DNA from: Candidatus Ribeiella danica
Lineage (GTDB): Bacteria > Chloroflexota > Chloroflexia > Chloroflexales > Roseiflexaceae
Assembly: GCA_016717335.1 (NCBI GenBank)
Contig: JADKFS010000008.1
Span: 186,001-250,000 of the forward strand
Direction of reading: 5' to 3'
Length of the DNA stretch: 64,000 nt
Below, piece after piece: positions 17,337-26,193 of the stretch (its first letter is position 1; every line of letters starts with the position of its first letter). The notes below the pieces were generated by a model that was not told the DNA's origin, made no database searches, and worked only from the letters and a program-made list of their open reading frames with translations. The translations under genes were made by a program, and so were the position numbers.

Positions 17337-19033
17337 CTGCTCCCCAGATCGTCGTGCCCAGCCTGCTCTACCCGGCCGAGCCGCCGGCGCAGACCGGTGG
17401 GCGGCACGCGTCCGGCGAGGTTGATCTGGGCCTGGCCTCGATCGTGCGCGCGCTCGACTACGACGGCCGGCACGCGCGCTTCGTCGCGGGGGTGCTGGCC
17501 GAGCTGTGCGCCGACCCGGCGGCGATCGTCTACCGCCAGGATATTCTGGACGACCTGCTGCGGCTGCCCGAGGTCGCGGCCGGGCTCGCCGCGATGCTGC
17601 CGCTGCTGGGCGAGCTGGCTACCGCCGGGCGGACCAGCCGCTGGGGCGACGAGATCCCGCTGCTGCAGGTCGGCGAGCGGCTGGCCGAGCTGGAGAACTA
17701 CCTGGCCTGTGTCGCCGGCCTGGCCGCCGCGCTCGACTCCGCGGGCGCTGCCCTGCGCGCCGAGGGCCTGCTCAGGCTGCGCGCGTTCCTGGCCGACACG
17801 CGCGCGCACCCCGACTACCGCCGGCTCGCCGGCGAGCTGCCGCAGCTGCGCGCCCAGCTCGACCAGGCCGGCAGCGTCACGATTGGCATCAACCTCGACG
17901 CCCAGCTGCGCCCCGAGTCGGCCACGATCGTCGCGCTCAGCCCCGGCCGGTTCGCCGGCAAGGGCTCGCTGCTCGACCGGCTGTTCGGCGAGCGCGGCGC
18001 CGCAGACGCGGTGCGCGGCGTCACGGCGCTCTACAAGGCCGAGCAGGGCGGGCGCCAGCACACGCCCGAGCACGAGCTGTTTCGCGACATGGACCGGCTG
18101 CTGGAGCGCGTGGCCGCCCCGGTGGCGGCGGCGCTGTCCGGCTACACGCGCGTCAGCGCGGCCGGGCTGGCGGCGCTCGACGCGGAGCTGGCGCTCTACC
18201 TCGGCGCGGCCCGGCTGGCCGGCGAGCTGCGCGCCGCCGGAATGGCGCTCTGCCGCCCGGAGGTCGCCCCGGCGGAGGAGCGGCGCTGCGAGATCGCGGG
18301 AGTGTACAGCCTCGACCTGGCGCTGCGGCTGCGCGCCGCCCACGGCCCCGCGGGCATGGCGGCGATCGTGCCGAACGACGTCGCGCTCGGCCCAGACGCA
18401 TGGATCGCGATCGTGACCGGGCCGAACAGCGGCGGCAAGACCACCTACACCCGCGCGGTCGGACAGGCCCAGGCGCTGTTCCAGGCCGGCCTGCTCGTGC
18501 CGGGCCGCCGCGCGCGGATCAGCCCGGTCGACGGCATCTTCACGCACTTCGCCGCGGCCGAGCGGCTGGAGATCGGCGGCGGGCGCCTGGACGAGGAGCT
18601 GGAGCGGCTGGAGCGGCTGTTCCGCCAGGCCACCGGCGCGAGCCTGGCGCTGCTCAACGAGCCGCTCGCCAGCACCGACCACGCCGCGGCCCGCGCGCTC
18701 TGCCGCGACATCCTGGCCGGCCTGGGGCTGCTCGGCGCGCGCGCGATCTTCGTCACCCACGTGCACGAGCTGGTGGACGACCTGCTCGACGGCGAGTCGC
18801 CCGCGCCCGGCGTCGTCAGCCTGGTGGCCGGCTACACGCCGCCGGCCGGCAACGGCGCCGAGCCGGCGCCCAGCTACCAGATCGCGCCCGGGCGCCCGCA
18901 GGTGGCCGGCTACGCGGCCGAGCTGGCCCGCCGGCACGGCCTCAGCCTCGGCCAGATCGCCGCGACGCTGCGCCAGCGCGGGGTGGACATCCCGCCCGCC
19001 GAGGATGGCGAGGGGCGGGCAGCGGGCGACTAG
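17333..19033 (+). CDS. MutS-family ATPase lacking the mismatch-recognition domain
   Basis: The protein has 566 residues. The core/lever helices (about 40-330) are followed by the MutS-type ABC ATPase with Walker A GPNSGGKTT (363-371). The Walker B region reads LALLNEPLAST, where the usual LxDE has Asn for Asp (N442-E443), then IFVTHVHEL. It lacks the N-terminal mismatch-binding domain of true MutS and the Smr tail of MutS2, so it belongs to the short MutS-like group whose role is not defined. The start ATG lies inside the stop codon of the SH3 protein. A longer frame reaching back through repeat R4 is spurious. Confidence 0.8.
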   Translation: MTAPQIVVPSLLYPAEPPAQTGGRHASGEVDLGLASIVRALDYDGRHARFVAGVLAELCADPAAIVYRQDILDDLLRLPEVAAGLAAMLPLLGELATAGRTSRWGDEIPLLQVGERLAELENYLACVAGLAAALDSAGAALRAEGLLRLRAFLADTRAHPDYRRLAGELPQLRAQLDQAGSVTIGINLDAQLRPESATIVALSPGRFAGKGSLLDRLFGERGAADAVRGVTALYKAEQGGRQHTPEHELFRDMDRLLERVAAPVAAALSGYTRVSAAGLAALDAELALYLGAARLAGELRAAGMALCRPEVAPAEERRCEIAGVYSLDLALRLRAAHGPAGMAAIVPNDVALGPDAWIAIVTGPNSGGKTTYTRAVGQAQALFQAGLLVPGRRARISPVDGIFTHFAAAERLEIGGGRLDEELERLERLFRQATGASLALLNEPLASTDHAAARALCRDILAGLGLLGARAIFVTHVHELVDDLLDGESPAPGVVSLVAGYTPPAGNGAEPAPSYQIAPGRPQVAGYAAELARRHGLSLGQIAATLRQRGVDIPPAEDGEGRAAGD

Positions 19034-19113
19034 CGCGCCGGTCAAGAAATACGTCGCGCAAAGCCATCAAATTGTTGGCGGGTGGGGTGATCGAAAAAGC
19101 AAGGCCCAAACAA

Positions 19114-19122
19114 TGCTACAAT
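19114..19122 (+). promoter_or_regulatory. Extended -10 promoter of trpC
   Basis: TG-C-TACAAT, 38 bp before the ATG at 19161. No clear -35. Same TGCTAnAAT style as the promoters at 8969 and 13461. Confidence 0.5.
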
Positions 19123-19160
19123 AGCCCCCACGATTGGCCACAGCAGACAAGGCGAGCAGC

Positions 19161-20045
19161 ATGAGCGTCAGCGACGCCGGAACCTTCCTGACCAGGATTC
19201 TCGATCACAAGCGCGCCGAGGTTACGCGCCAGGCGGCTGAGGTGCCGCTGGCGCAGCTGCGCGAGCTGGTCGCCGCCGCCCCCCCGCCGCGGCCGCTCGA
19301 CACGGCGCTGCGCCTGCCCGGCCGCGCCGCGCTGATCGCCGAGGTCAAGCAGGCCTCGCCCTCGCGCGGCGTGCTGATCGACAACTTCGACCCGCTGGCG
19401 CTCGCCCGCACCTACGCCGCGAATGGCGCCGCCGCGATCTCGGTGCTGACCGACGAGCGATTCTTCCAGGGCAGCCTGAAATACCTTCAAAGCATTCGCC
19501 AACTGCAAGACAAGACGGAGGACCAAGGACCAAGGACCAAGGACGTGGACACTAACGTTGGTCCTTCGTCTTTGGTCTTTGGTCCGGTCCCATTGCTGCG
19601 CAAAGACTTCATCATCGACCCCTACCAGGTCTACCAGGCGCGCGCCTACGGCGCCGACGCGCTGCTGCTGATCGTCGCCGCGCTGAGCGACGCGGCGCTA
19701 GCCGAGCTGCAGGGGCTCGCGCGCGAGCTGGGCATGCAGGCGCTGGTCGAGGTCCACGACGAGGCCGAGCTGGACCGCGCGCTGGCAGCGGGCGCCAGCC
19801 TGGTCGGCGTCAACAACCGCGACCTGCACACCTTCACGACGACGCTGGAGACCACCAGGCGCGTGGCGGCGCGGCTGCCGCGCGAGCGCCGGCCGGTGCT
19901 GGTCAGCGAGAGCGGCTTCTTCACCGCGGCCGACGTGGCGCGCGTGCGCGAGTGGGGCGCCGACGCCGTGCTGGTCGGCGAGGCGCTCGTCACCGCACCG
20001 GACATCGGGGCGCGCGTGCGCGAGCTGGCCGGAGTAGCCAATTGA
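19161..20045 (+). CDS. trpC: Indole-3-glycerol phosphate synthase (TrpC)
   Basis: 294 residues of a (beta/alpha)8 barrel that converts CdRP to indole-3-glycerol phosphate in tryptophan synthesis. Family motifs are AEVKQASPSRG, LRKDFIIDPYQ with the catalytic-type Lys, LVEVHDEAEL, VGVNNRDL and SESGF. Usual length is about 255-270. The excess is a 26-residue low-complexity insertion (about 117-142) just before the LRKDF strand, encoded by a GGACCAA/TTGGTCC palindrome. The start is the ATG after ACAAGGCGAG, in preference to a TTG 27 nt upstream. The stop codon lies in the first of the direct repeats that follow. No other trp gene is near. Confidence 0.9.
   Translation: MSVSDAGTFLTRILDHKRAEVTRQAAEVPLAQLRELVAAAPPPRPLDTALRLPGRAALIAEVKQASPSRGVLIDNFDPLALARTYAANGAAAISVLTDERFFQGSLKYLQSIRQLQDKTEDQGPRTKDVDTNVGPSSLVFGPVPLLRKDFIIDPYQVYQARAYGADALLLIVAALSDAALAELQGLARELGMQALVEVHDEAELDRALAAGASLVGVNNRDLHTFTTTLETTRRVAARLPRERRPVLVSESGFFTAADVARVREWGADAVLVGEALVTAPDIGARVRELAGVAN
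19510..19587. repeat. In-frame palindromic insertion in trpC
   Basis: Tandem GGACCAA units (19519-19545) pair with TTGGTCC/TTTGGTC units (19557-19586). Length is a multiple of 3 with no stop codon, so the enzyme frame is preserved. It encodes TEDQGPRTKDVDTNVGPSSL. Confidence 0.8.
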
Positions 20046-20262
20046 TCCGCGGATAGCACGGATAGTGCGGATACGACCGTCGACACATCCGCGTTTATCT
20101 GTCTATGCGCGGATCGTCGCCTGATTGATCCGCGCATAGCACGGATAGTGCGGGTACGACCGTCGACACATCCGCGTTTATCTGTCTATGCGCGGATCGT
20201 CGCCTGATTGATCCACCGTCGACAAATCCGCGTTTATCTGCGTTATCCGTGGATCGTTACCT
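20041..20262. repeat. 83-bp direct repeats with ATCCGCG hairpins
   Basis: Two complete units (from 20041 and 20124) and a shortened third (from 20207) start with ATTGATCC. Each contains GCACGGATAGTGCGG and ATCCGCGTTTATCTG words that can fold back on themselves. The trpC stop codon is inside the first unit, and the third ends near the ribosome-binding site of the next gene. Confidence 0.85.
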
Positions 20263-20275
20263 GTTGGAGAAAAAG

Positions 20276-21262
20276 ATGCTCATGACTAAGCGCGACCGGC
20301 TGGCCGCCGCCGTGCGGGGCGAGCAGACCGACCGGCCGCTCGTCGCGCTGTGGCGCCACTTCCCGACCGACGACGCCGACGCGACCCAGCTGGCGCTCTC
20401 GGCGCTGGCGTTTCAGACCCAGTACGACTGGGATTTCGTCAAGCTGACGCCCGCCAGCAACTACAGCGTCGACGGCTGGGGCACGCGCGTGGCCTACCGC
20501 GGCCACCCCGAGGGCACCAGCGAGTACGTCGCCCGGCCGATCGCCGGCCCGCAGGACTGGGGCCGCCTGCAGCCGCTCGACCCGCAGTCTGGCTCGCTCG
20601 GCCAGCAGCTCACGGCCATCCGCGCGGCGCGCGAGCTGGCCGGCCCCGACATCCCGATCATCGAGACGGTCTTCAGCCCGCTGTCGCAGGCCAAGAACCT
20701 GGTCGGCGGCGGGCTCGACGTGGTCCACCTGCGCCGGCACCGCGCGGCCTTCCAGCAGGCGCTGGAGGTGATCGCCGAGACGACCGTGCGCTTCGTGCAG
20801 GCGGCGCTGGCCGCCGGGGCCGACGGGATCTTCTACGCGATGCAGCGCGCCTCGGCCGACTTCCTGAGCGAGGCCGAGTACCGCGAGGTCGCCCGCCCGC
20901 TCGACCTGCGCGTGCTCGAGGCCGCCCAGGCCGCCACGTTCAACCTGCTGCACCTGCACGGCCTGAACACCTACTTCGACATGGTGGCCGACTACCCGGC
21001 CCACGCGCTCAACTGGCACGACCGCGACACCGGCCCAACCCTGGCCGAGGGCGCGCGGCGCTTCCCCGGCATGGTGGTCGGCGGGCTCAGCCAGCGCGAC
21101 CTGGTCGAGGGCACGCCGGACAGCGTGCGGGCGCTGGCGCGCGAGGCGATCGAGTCGCTGGGCGGGCGGCCGCTGTGCCTCTCGACCGGCTGCGTGATGC
21201 AGACCGTGACCCCGTGGGGCAACATCCGCGCGCTGCGCGAGGCAGCGAACGCCGAAGCGTAG
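20276..21262 (+). CDS. Uroporphyrinogen decarboxylase family protein
   Basis: A 328-residue TIM-barrel of the UroD/MtaA superfamily, opening MTKRDRLAAAVRGEQTDRPL, with GLDVVHLRRHR, FYAMQRAS and LSTGCVMQ near the end. The N-terminal RQAGR motif that true HemE uses to bind substrate is absent (the equivalent region reads PLVALWRHFP), so methyl-transfer or another UroD-like activity is as likely as haem synthesis. The start ATG at 20276 has GGAG at 20265. A further upstream start lies inside the repeat. Confidence 0.75.
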   Translation: MLMTKRDRLAAAVRGEQTDRPLVALWRHFPTDDADATQLALSALAFQTQYDWDFVKLTPASNYSVDGWGTRVAYRGHPEGTSEYVARPIAGPQDWGRLQPLDPQSGSLGQQLTAIRAARELAGPDIPIIETVFSPLSQAKNLVGGGLDVVHLRRHRAAFQQALEVIAETTVRFVQAALAAGADGIFYAMQRASADFLSEAEYREVARPLDLRVLEAAQAATFNLLHLHGLNTYFDMVADYPAHALNWHDRDTGPTLAEGARRFPGMVVGGLSQRDLVEGTPDSVRALAREAIESLGGRPLCLSTGCVMQTVTPWGNIRALREAANAEA

Positions 21263-21269
21263 AACAATA

Positions 21270-21315
21270 AGCGCTCGCCTCAATCTGCGATCTACAATCT
21301 GCAATCTGCAATTGC
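21270..21315. repeat. ATCTGCA-word tract
   Basis: Short tandem CTGCGATCTACAATCTGCAA words between two convergent genes, of the same short-word repeat type as in the sulfur cluster. It may act in termination. Confidence 0.5.
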
Positions 21316-21316
21316 A

Positions 21317-23308
21317 CTAGCGCGCGCCCAGCGCCAGGTATGATCTGAACGGCCCCGGCCCAATCGCGAACGCGCCGCCGCCGTTCGTGCCGGCGTAGAG
21401 CGTGCTCGGGCTCATCGGGTCGATCGTCAGCGACACAACCGCGATCTTGCCCATGCCATCCGCGAACGGCTGCCAGCTCGCGCCGCCGCTGGTGCTGCGA
21501 TACACGCCGCCGTTCGTGCCGGCGTACAGCGTGCTCGGGCTCGTCGGGTCGATCGCCAGCGCGCTGACCGACAGGTCGCCCAGGCCGGCGCTGATCGGCT
21601 GCCAGGTCGCGCCTCCGTCGACGCTCTTGGAGGCGCCCGCCAGGTCGACCCCGGCGTAGACCACCTGGGGGTTGGCCGGGTCGATCGCGACCGCGCGCAC
21701 GATCCCGCTCGGGCTGCTCGCCAGGCGCGACCACCTGCCGCCGCCGTCGACGCTCTTGTAGACGCACCCGCCGCCGAACACGATCCCGCAGTCCGTCCCG
21801 GCGTAGAGCGTCGTTGGCGTCGTGGCGTCCACCGCCAGCGCGTAGACGGCGGCGTCGTTCAGGCCCTCGCCCGGGCCGCTCCACAGCGCGCCGCCGTTCG
21901 TGCTCTTGAAGACCCCGTGGGCCGCGCCGGCGTAGATCGCGGCGGGATTGGTGGGGTCGAGCGCGACCGTGTTGATGAACTGATCGAAGCCGGGGGCCAG
22001 GCCGTTGTTGATCGGCGCCCAGCTCGTGCCGCTGTTGGCGCTCTTGAACATGCCCGCGCCGTAGGTGCTGGCGTAGACCGTCGCGGGATGGGCCGGATCG
22101 ACCGCCAGCCCGCTCACCTGCTGGCGCGCCTGGTCGAGGCTGGTCGCGCCCCAGGCCCGGCCGCCATCCAGACTCCGGTAGACCGTCGGGTACATCGCGG
22201 CGTACAGCGTCGTCGGCCGCCGCGGGTCGACCGCAAGGTCGTACACGGTCGTCGCGCGCAGCCCCGCGCTGGCCACGGCCCAGCTGCCGCCCGAGTTAGC
22301 GGTCTTCAGCACGCCGCGAGAGAACGTCCCGGCGTAGACCGTCGCGGCAGACTGCGAGTGGGCCGCCAGCGCGTACACGAACTCGTCCTCAAAGCCGGCG
22401 TTGGCCGCGCTCCAGCTCGCGCCGCCGTTCGTGCTGCGGTACACGCCGTGGCCATCCGTGCCGGCGTAGAGCGTGCCGGGTACGCTCGCGCTCAGCGCCA
22501 GCGAGTAGACCTGCCCGGCGTCGAGGCCGCTGGTGACGGTCTTCCAGCTGGCCCCGCCGTCCACGCTCTTGAGCACCATGCTGCTCGGGTCGTCGCTGTC
22601 GGCGGCGTAGATCGCCTCGGGGGCATGCGGGTCGATCGCCAGCGAGTAGACCGTGCCGTTGCTGGCCCCAACGTAGACCTCGTCCCAGCTGGCGCCGCCG
22701 TCGGCGCTCTTGAAGATGCTGCCGTAGTCGGACGTGCCGGCGTAGATCGTGCTCGGCGCGGCTGGGTCGACCGCCAGCGCCGTGATGATCAGCTCCTCCA
22801 GGCCGCTGCTCTGCCAGCTGGCGCCGCCGTCGACGCTCTTGTAGACCCCGTTCGAGGCCGTGCCGGCGTAGATCGTGCCGGGCGTTGTGGGGACAATCGC
22901 CAGCGAGCGCGGCCAGCTATCCAGGCCGGCCGACGCGGCCTGCCACGCGCCGCCGCCGTTCGTGCTCTTGAACACCCCGCTGCGCGTCCCGGCGTAGACA
23001 GTGCTGTGCTGCTGTGGGTCGACCGCCAGCGCCGTGATCTCGAGCGTGTCCAGCCCGCCGCTGCTCACCTGCCAGCTGGCGCCGCCGTCGCTGCTCTTGA
23101 ACACCCCGCCGAGCGTCCCGGCGTACAGCACGCTTGGGCTCACCGGGTCGATCGCCAGGGCGGACACCTTGCCGCCGTCCGGCCCAATGCTGCGCCAGCG
23201 CTCGCCTGTCGCGGCGCTGGTTCGCCCGACCGCCGCCGCGACAAAGGCCGCCAGCACGAGCAGGATCACGGCACGTGCCAGCCTGGCGATAAATGATGTT
23301 CGACGCAT
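21317..23308 (-). CDS. Secreted BNR/Asp-box beta-propeller protein
   Basis: The protein has 663 residues from the ATG at 23308 (GAGGAGC upstream). A signal peptide (about 1-33) precedes roughly a dozen 45-50-residue repeats of the form SxDGGxxW...ALAVDP...YAGT..GV(F/Y)KS. The Asp-boxes and the YAGT strands define one or two beta-propellers like those of sialidases, Ycf48 and Vps10-type proteins. No sialidase catalytic residues are obvious, so a binding role in the cell envelope or outside is more likely. It ends with a short GPFRSYLALGAR tail. Confidence 0.8.
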   Translation of the reverse strand: MRRTSFIARLARAVILLVLAAFVAAAVGRTSAATGERWRSIGPDGGKVSALAIDPVSPSVLYAGTLGGVFKSSDGGASWQVSSGGLDTLEITALAVDPQQHSTVYAGTRSGVFKSTNGGGAWQAASAGLDSWPRSLAIVPTTPGTIYAGTASNGVYKSVDGGASWQSSGLEELIITALAVDPAAPSTIYAGTSDYGSIFKSADGGASWDEVYVGASNGTVYSLAIDPHAPEAIYAADSDDPSSMVLKSVDGGASWKTVTSGLDAGQVYSLALSASVPGTLYAGTDGHGVYRSTNGGASWSAANAGFEDEFVYALAAHSQSAATVYAGTFSRGVLKTANSGGSWAVASAGLRATTVYDLAVDPRRPTTLYAAMYPTVYRSLDGGRAWGATSLDQARQQVSGLAVDPAHPATVYASTYGAGMFKSANSGTSWAPINNGLAPGFDQFINTVALDPTNPAAIYAGAAHGVFKSTNGGALWSGPGEGLNDAAVYALAVDATTPTTLYAGTDCGIVFGGGCVYKSVDGGGRWSRLASSPSGIVRAVAIDPANPQVVYAGVDLAGASKSVDGGATWQPISAGLGDLSVSALAIDPTSPSTLYAGTNGGVYRSTSGGASWQPFADGMGKIAVVSLTIDPMSPSTLYAGTNGGGAFAIGPGPFRSYLALGAR

Positions 23309-23401
23309 ACTGATAGCTCCTCGTCGCATATCTTGGCTCAACCGTATGGCCTCATTGTAGCGCCGATACTATCCCGCAAGCGGGAATATTTGATCACGCC
23401 A

Positions 23402-23484
23402 GGGGAGGAGTTCCTCCCCGGCACCGACAAAAATCCCCCTCTCCCGTGGCGGCGGGAGAGGGGGCAGGGGGTGAGGGCCGGATA
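23402..23484. repeat. Hairpin pair after moeZ
   Basis: GGGGAGGA/TCCTCCCC with a 2-nt loop (23402-23419), then CCCCCTCTCCC/GGGAGAGGGGG within 23433-23465 and a GGGGTGAGGG tail. It lies downstream of moeZ and upstream of the propeller gene and probably terminates the sulfur operon. Confidence 0.6.
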
Positions 23485-23487
23485 GCG

Positions 23488-24633
<1,146 letters not shown>

Positions 24634-24641
24634 AGTATCTG

Positions 24642-24712
24642 CGAGTTCTAAGTGTTGAGTTCTGAGTTTTGAGTTAGGGCAACTTAAAGCTCAACACTCA
24701 ACACTCAAAACT
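24642..24712. repeat. TGAGTTT heptamer hairpin between cysO and moeZ
   Basis: Arms GAGTTCTGAGTTTTGAGTT and AACACTCAAAACT with degenerate 7-bp words. They reach from the moeZ start to the cysO stop codon. Confidence 0.75.
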
Positions 24713-24990
24713 TATCGCCCCCCCGCAATCGCCGGAATAATGCTGACCGTCTCGCCGTCGGGCACCTGCGTGTCCGGGCCCTGCAGGTAGCGGATGTCCT
24801 CGTCGCCGACGTACACGTTCACGAAGCTGCGCAGCTGGCCCTGCTCGCTGTAGAGCTGCTTGCCGAGCTGCGGGTACTGCTCGACCAGGTTCGCCAGCAG
24901 CTGGCCGACCGGCCCGCTCGCCAGCTGGATGTTGCCGCTGCCGCCGGCGTACTGTCGCAGGGCCGTGGGGATCGAAACTGTTACTGCCAC
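24712..24990 (-). CDS. cysO: CysO/MoaD-like ubiquitin-fold sulfur carrier
   Basis: The protein has 92 residues with a beta-grasp fold. The end SIIPAIAGGR carries the Gly-Gly that MoeZ would adenylate and convert to a thiocarboxylate for CysM. One Arg follows the Gly-Gly; CysO and MoaD normally end exactly at GG. The repeat begins right after this codon, so the extension may be a by-product of its insertion, or a pro-sequence removed by the JAMM protease encoded next door (as HcyD trims HcyS and QbsD trims QbsE). GTG start with AGGAGG. Confidence 0.85.
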   Translation of the reverse strand: MAVTVSIPTALRQYAGGSGNIQLASGPVGQLLANLVEQYPQLGKQLYSEQGQLRSFVNVYVGDEDIRYLQGPDTQVPDGETVSIIPAIAGGR

Positions 24991-25000
24991 GTTTCCTCCT

Positions 25001-25081
25001 GATACGGTGACAGGGCGACAAGGTGACAGACTACGCTCACGCGCATCACTCCCCTTGTCACCCCTTCACCCCCTCGCCTTG
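25001..25081. repeat. GGTGACAA hairpin between mec and cysO
   Basis: GGTGACAGGGCGACAAGGTG on the left pairs with CCTTGTCACCCC and CTTGTCA words on the right. Confidence 0.65.
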
Positions 25082-25546
25082 TCATTTGAGCTCTTCGCTA
25101 ACAAACCGCTCGCCATCTTCGGTAAGAATCCAGGCGGTCAGCTCGGCTGCCGCGCCGCCGCGCACGCTCTGGATCAGGAATGAGAAGATCGGCCCGCCGC
25201 CGACGCCCTGCGCGCCCACGCGGTCGCGCTCCGACGGGATGGCCGGGTGGTCGGGGTGCGAGTGGTAGCAGCCGACGACGTCGAGCCCGCGCGCCTGCGC
25301 GGCCCGGTCCGCGCGCATGTAGTCGCGCGGGTCGAGGTAGAAGCGGTCGCGCAGCGAGTGCTCGTGCTCCACGTCGGTCAAGCCGACGTCGGCGGTCCAG
25401 GTGTTCTGGGCCGTGTAGATATCCTCGATCGTCTTGCGCCCGCCCGGCTCCAGCCGCCCGATCAGCAGCCCGACGCACTCGTGCGGGTAGGTCGTCTCGG
25501 CATGCTGCGCGATCGACTGCCGCGCGCCCTCGGAAAGCACGATCAT
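25082..25546 (-). CDS. mec: Mec/JAMM metallopeptidase
   Basis: The protein has 154 residues. A complete JAMM zinc site is visible: E23 (HECVGLL), H95 and H97 in YHSHPDHPAIPSERD, S105 and D108. In mycobacteria the homologue Mec hydrolyses CysO-cysteine to release cysteine and free CysO. Related enzymes instead trim residues that follow the Gly-Gly of carrier proteins. Both activities would fit here, given that CysO ends GGR. The start ATG overlaps the stop of the upstream membrane protein gene (ATGA). Confidence 0.9.
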   Translation of the reverse strand: MIVLSEGARQSIAQHAETTYPHECVGLLIGRLEPGGRKTIEDIYTAQNTWTADVGLTDVEHEHSLRDRFYLDPRDYMRADRAAQARGLDVVGCYHSHPDHPAIPSERDRVGAQGVGGGPIFSFLIQSVRGGAAAELTAWILTEDGERFVSEELK

Positions 25547-26046
25547 TTCTGCTGCTCCGAATCATAGCTCGCCGGCCGCTCCTTCTTGGGCTTCTGGCTC
25601 AGGAAGTAGGTCAGCGACGCGATTACCAGCGCGACCGCCCCGCCGTAGCCCAGCAGGTCGCGCTGCCCATCCCAGCTGATCACCTGGCCGAGGAACAGCA
25701 CGCCCAGGACGACGATCACGATCTTGATCAGCTTATCCTTCAGGTCGTCCAGGTCGTGGATCTCCAGCCAGGACGGCAGCGGGGCCGCCTCGTCGATGAA
25801 CAGCTCGTACAGCCCGGCCGCGATCACGTACAGCGCCGTCGCCAGCAGAAACAGGTCGACCAGCTCGATGATCGACAGGATCAGCGCCTTGGCGCTCTTG
25901 CTGTCCGCGCCGCCGCCGAGCGTGCTCTGGATCGCGCCCACCGTCAGCGCGCCGCCGTACGCCAGCAGCAGCAGCGCCGCGACGAAGATCGCCAGCACTG
26001 CAATCAGAATCAGATAGCGACTCCACCCGATTGCGCGCTTCAGCAT
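25543..26046 (-). CDS. YqhA/UPF0114 family membrane protein
   Basis: The protein has 167 residues with about three or four transmembrane segments (about 12-36, 55-82, 107-128, 134-150) and a polar stretch LPSWLEIHDLDDLKDKLIK between them, matching the YqhA family. Function is unknown. Translational coupling to mec and its place between cysM and mec suggest a link to sulfur metabolism, for instance transport of a sulfur compound (inference only). AGGAGGGG lies before the ATG. Confidence 0.75.
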   Translation of the reverse strand: MLKRAIGWSRYLILIAVLAIFVAALLLLAYGGALTVGAIQSTLGGGADSKSAKALILSIIELVDLFLLATALYVIAAGLYELFIDEAAPLPSWLEIHDLDDLKDKLIKIVIVVLGVLFLGQVISWDGQRDLLGYGGAVALVIASLTYFLSQKPKKERPASYDSEQQK

Positions 26047-26049
26047 CGC

Positions 26050-26190
26050 CCCCCTCCTGCCAGTATTCAGCCGGCAGCCGGCAGTATACCGACGACCTCC
26101 ACCGTCGCATGGCGATAGCCAATGCCCGAGTAGTCTGCTGGAATTGGGCCAAGTATTCCAATGCGAACTGCGTACTGCAAACTGCCGACT
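26050..26190. repeat. Short-word repeats upstream of the YqhA-like gene
   Basis: CAGTATTCAGCCGGCAGCCG and GCGTACTGCAAACTGCCGAC words flank a stretch with a TATACT on the minus strand (26083-26088) that could be a -10 for this gene. Confidence 0.5.
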
Positions 26191-26193
26191 GCC

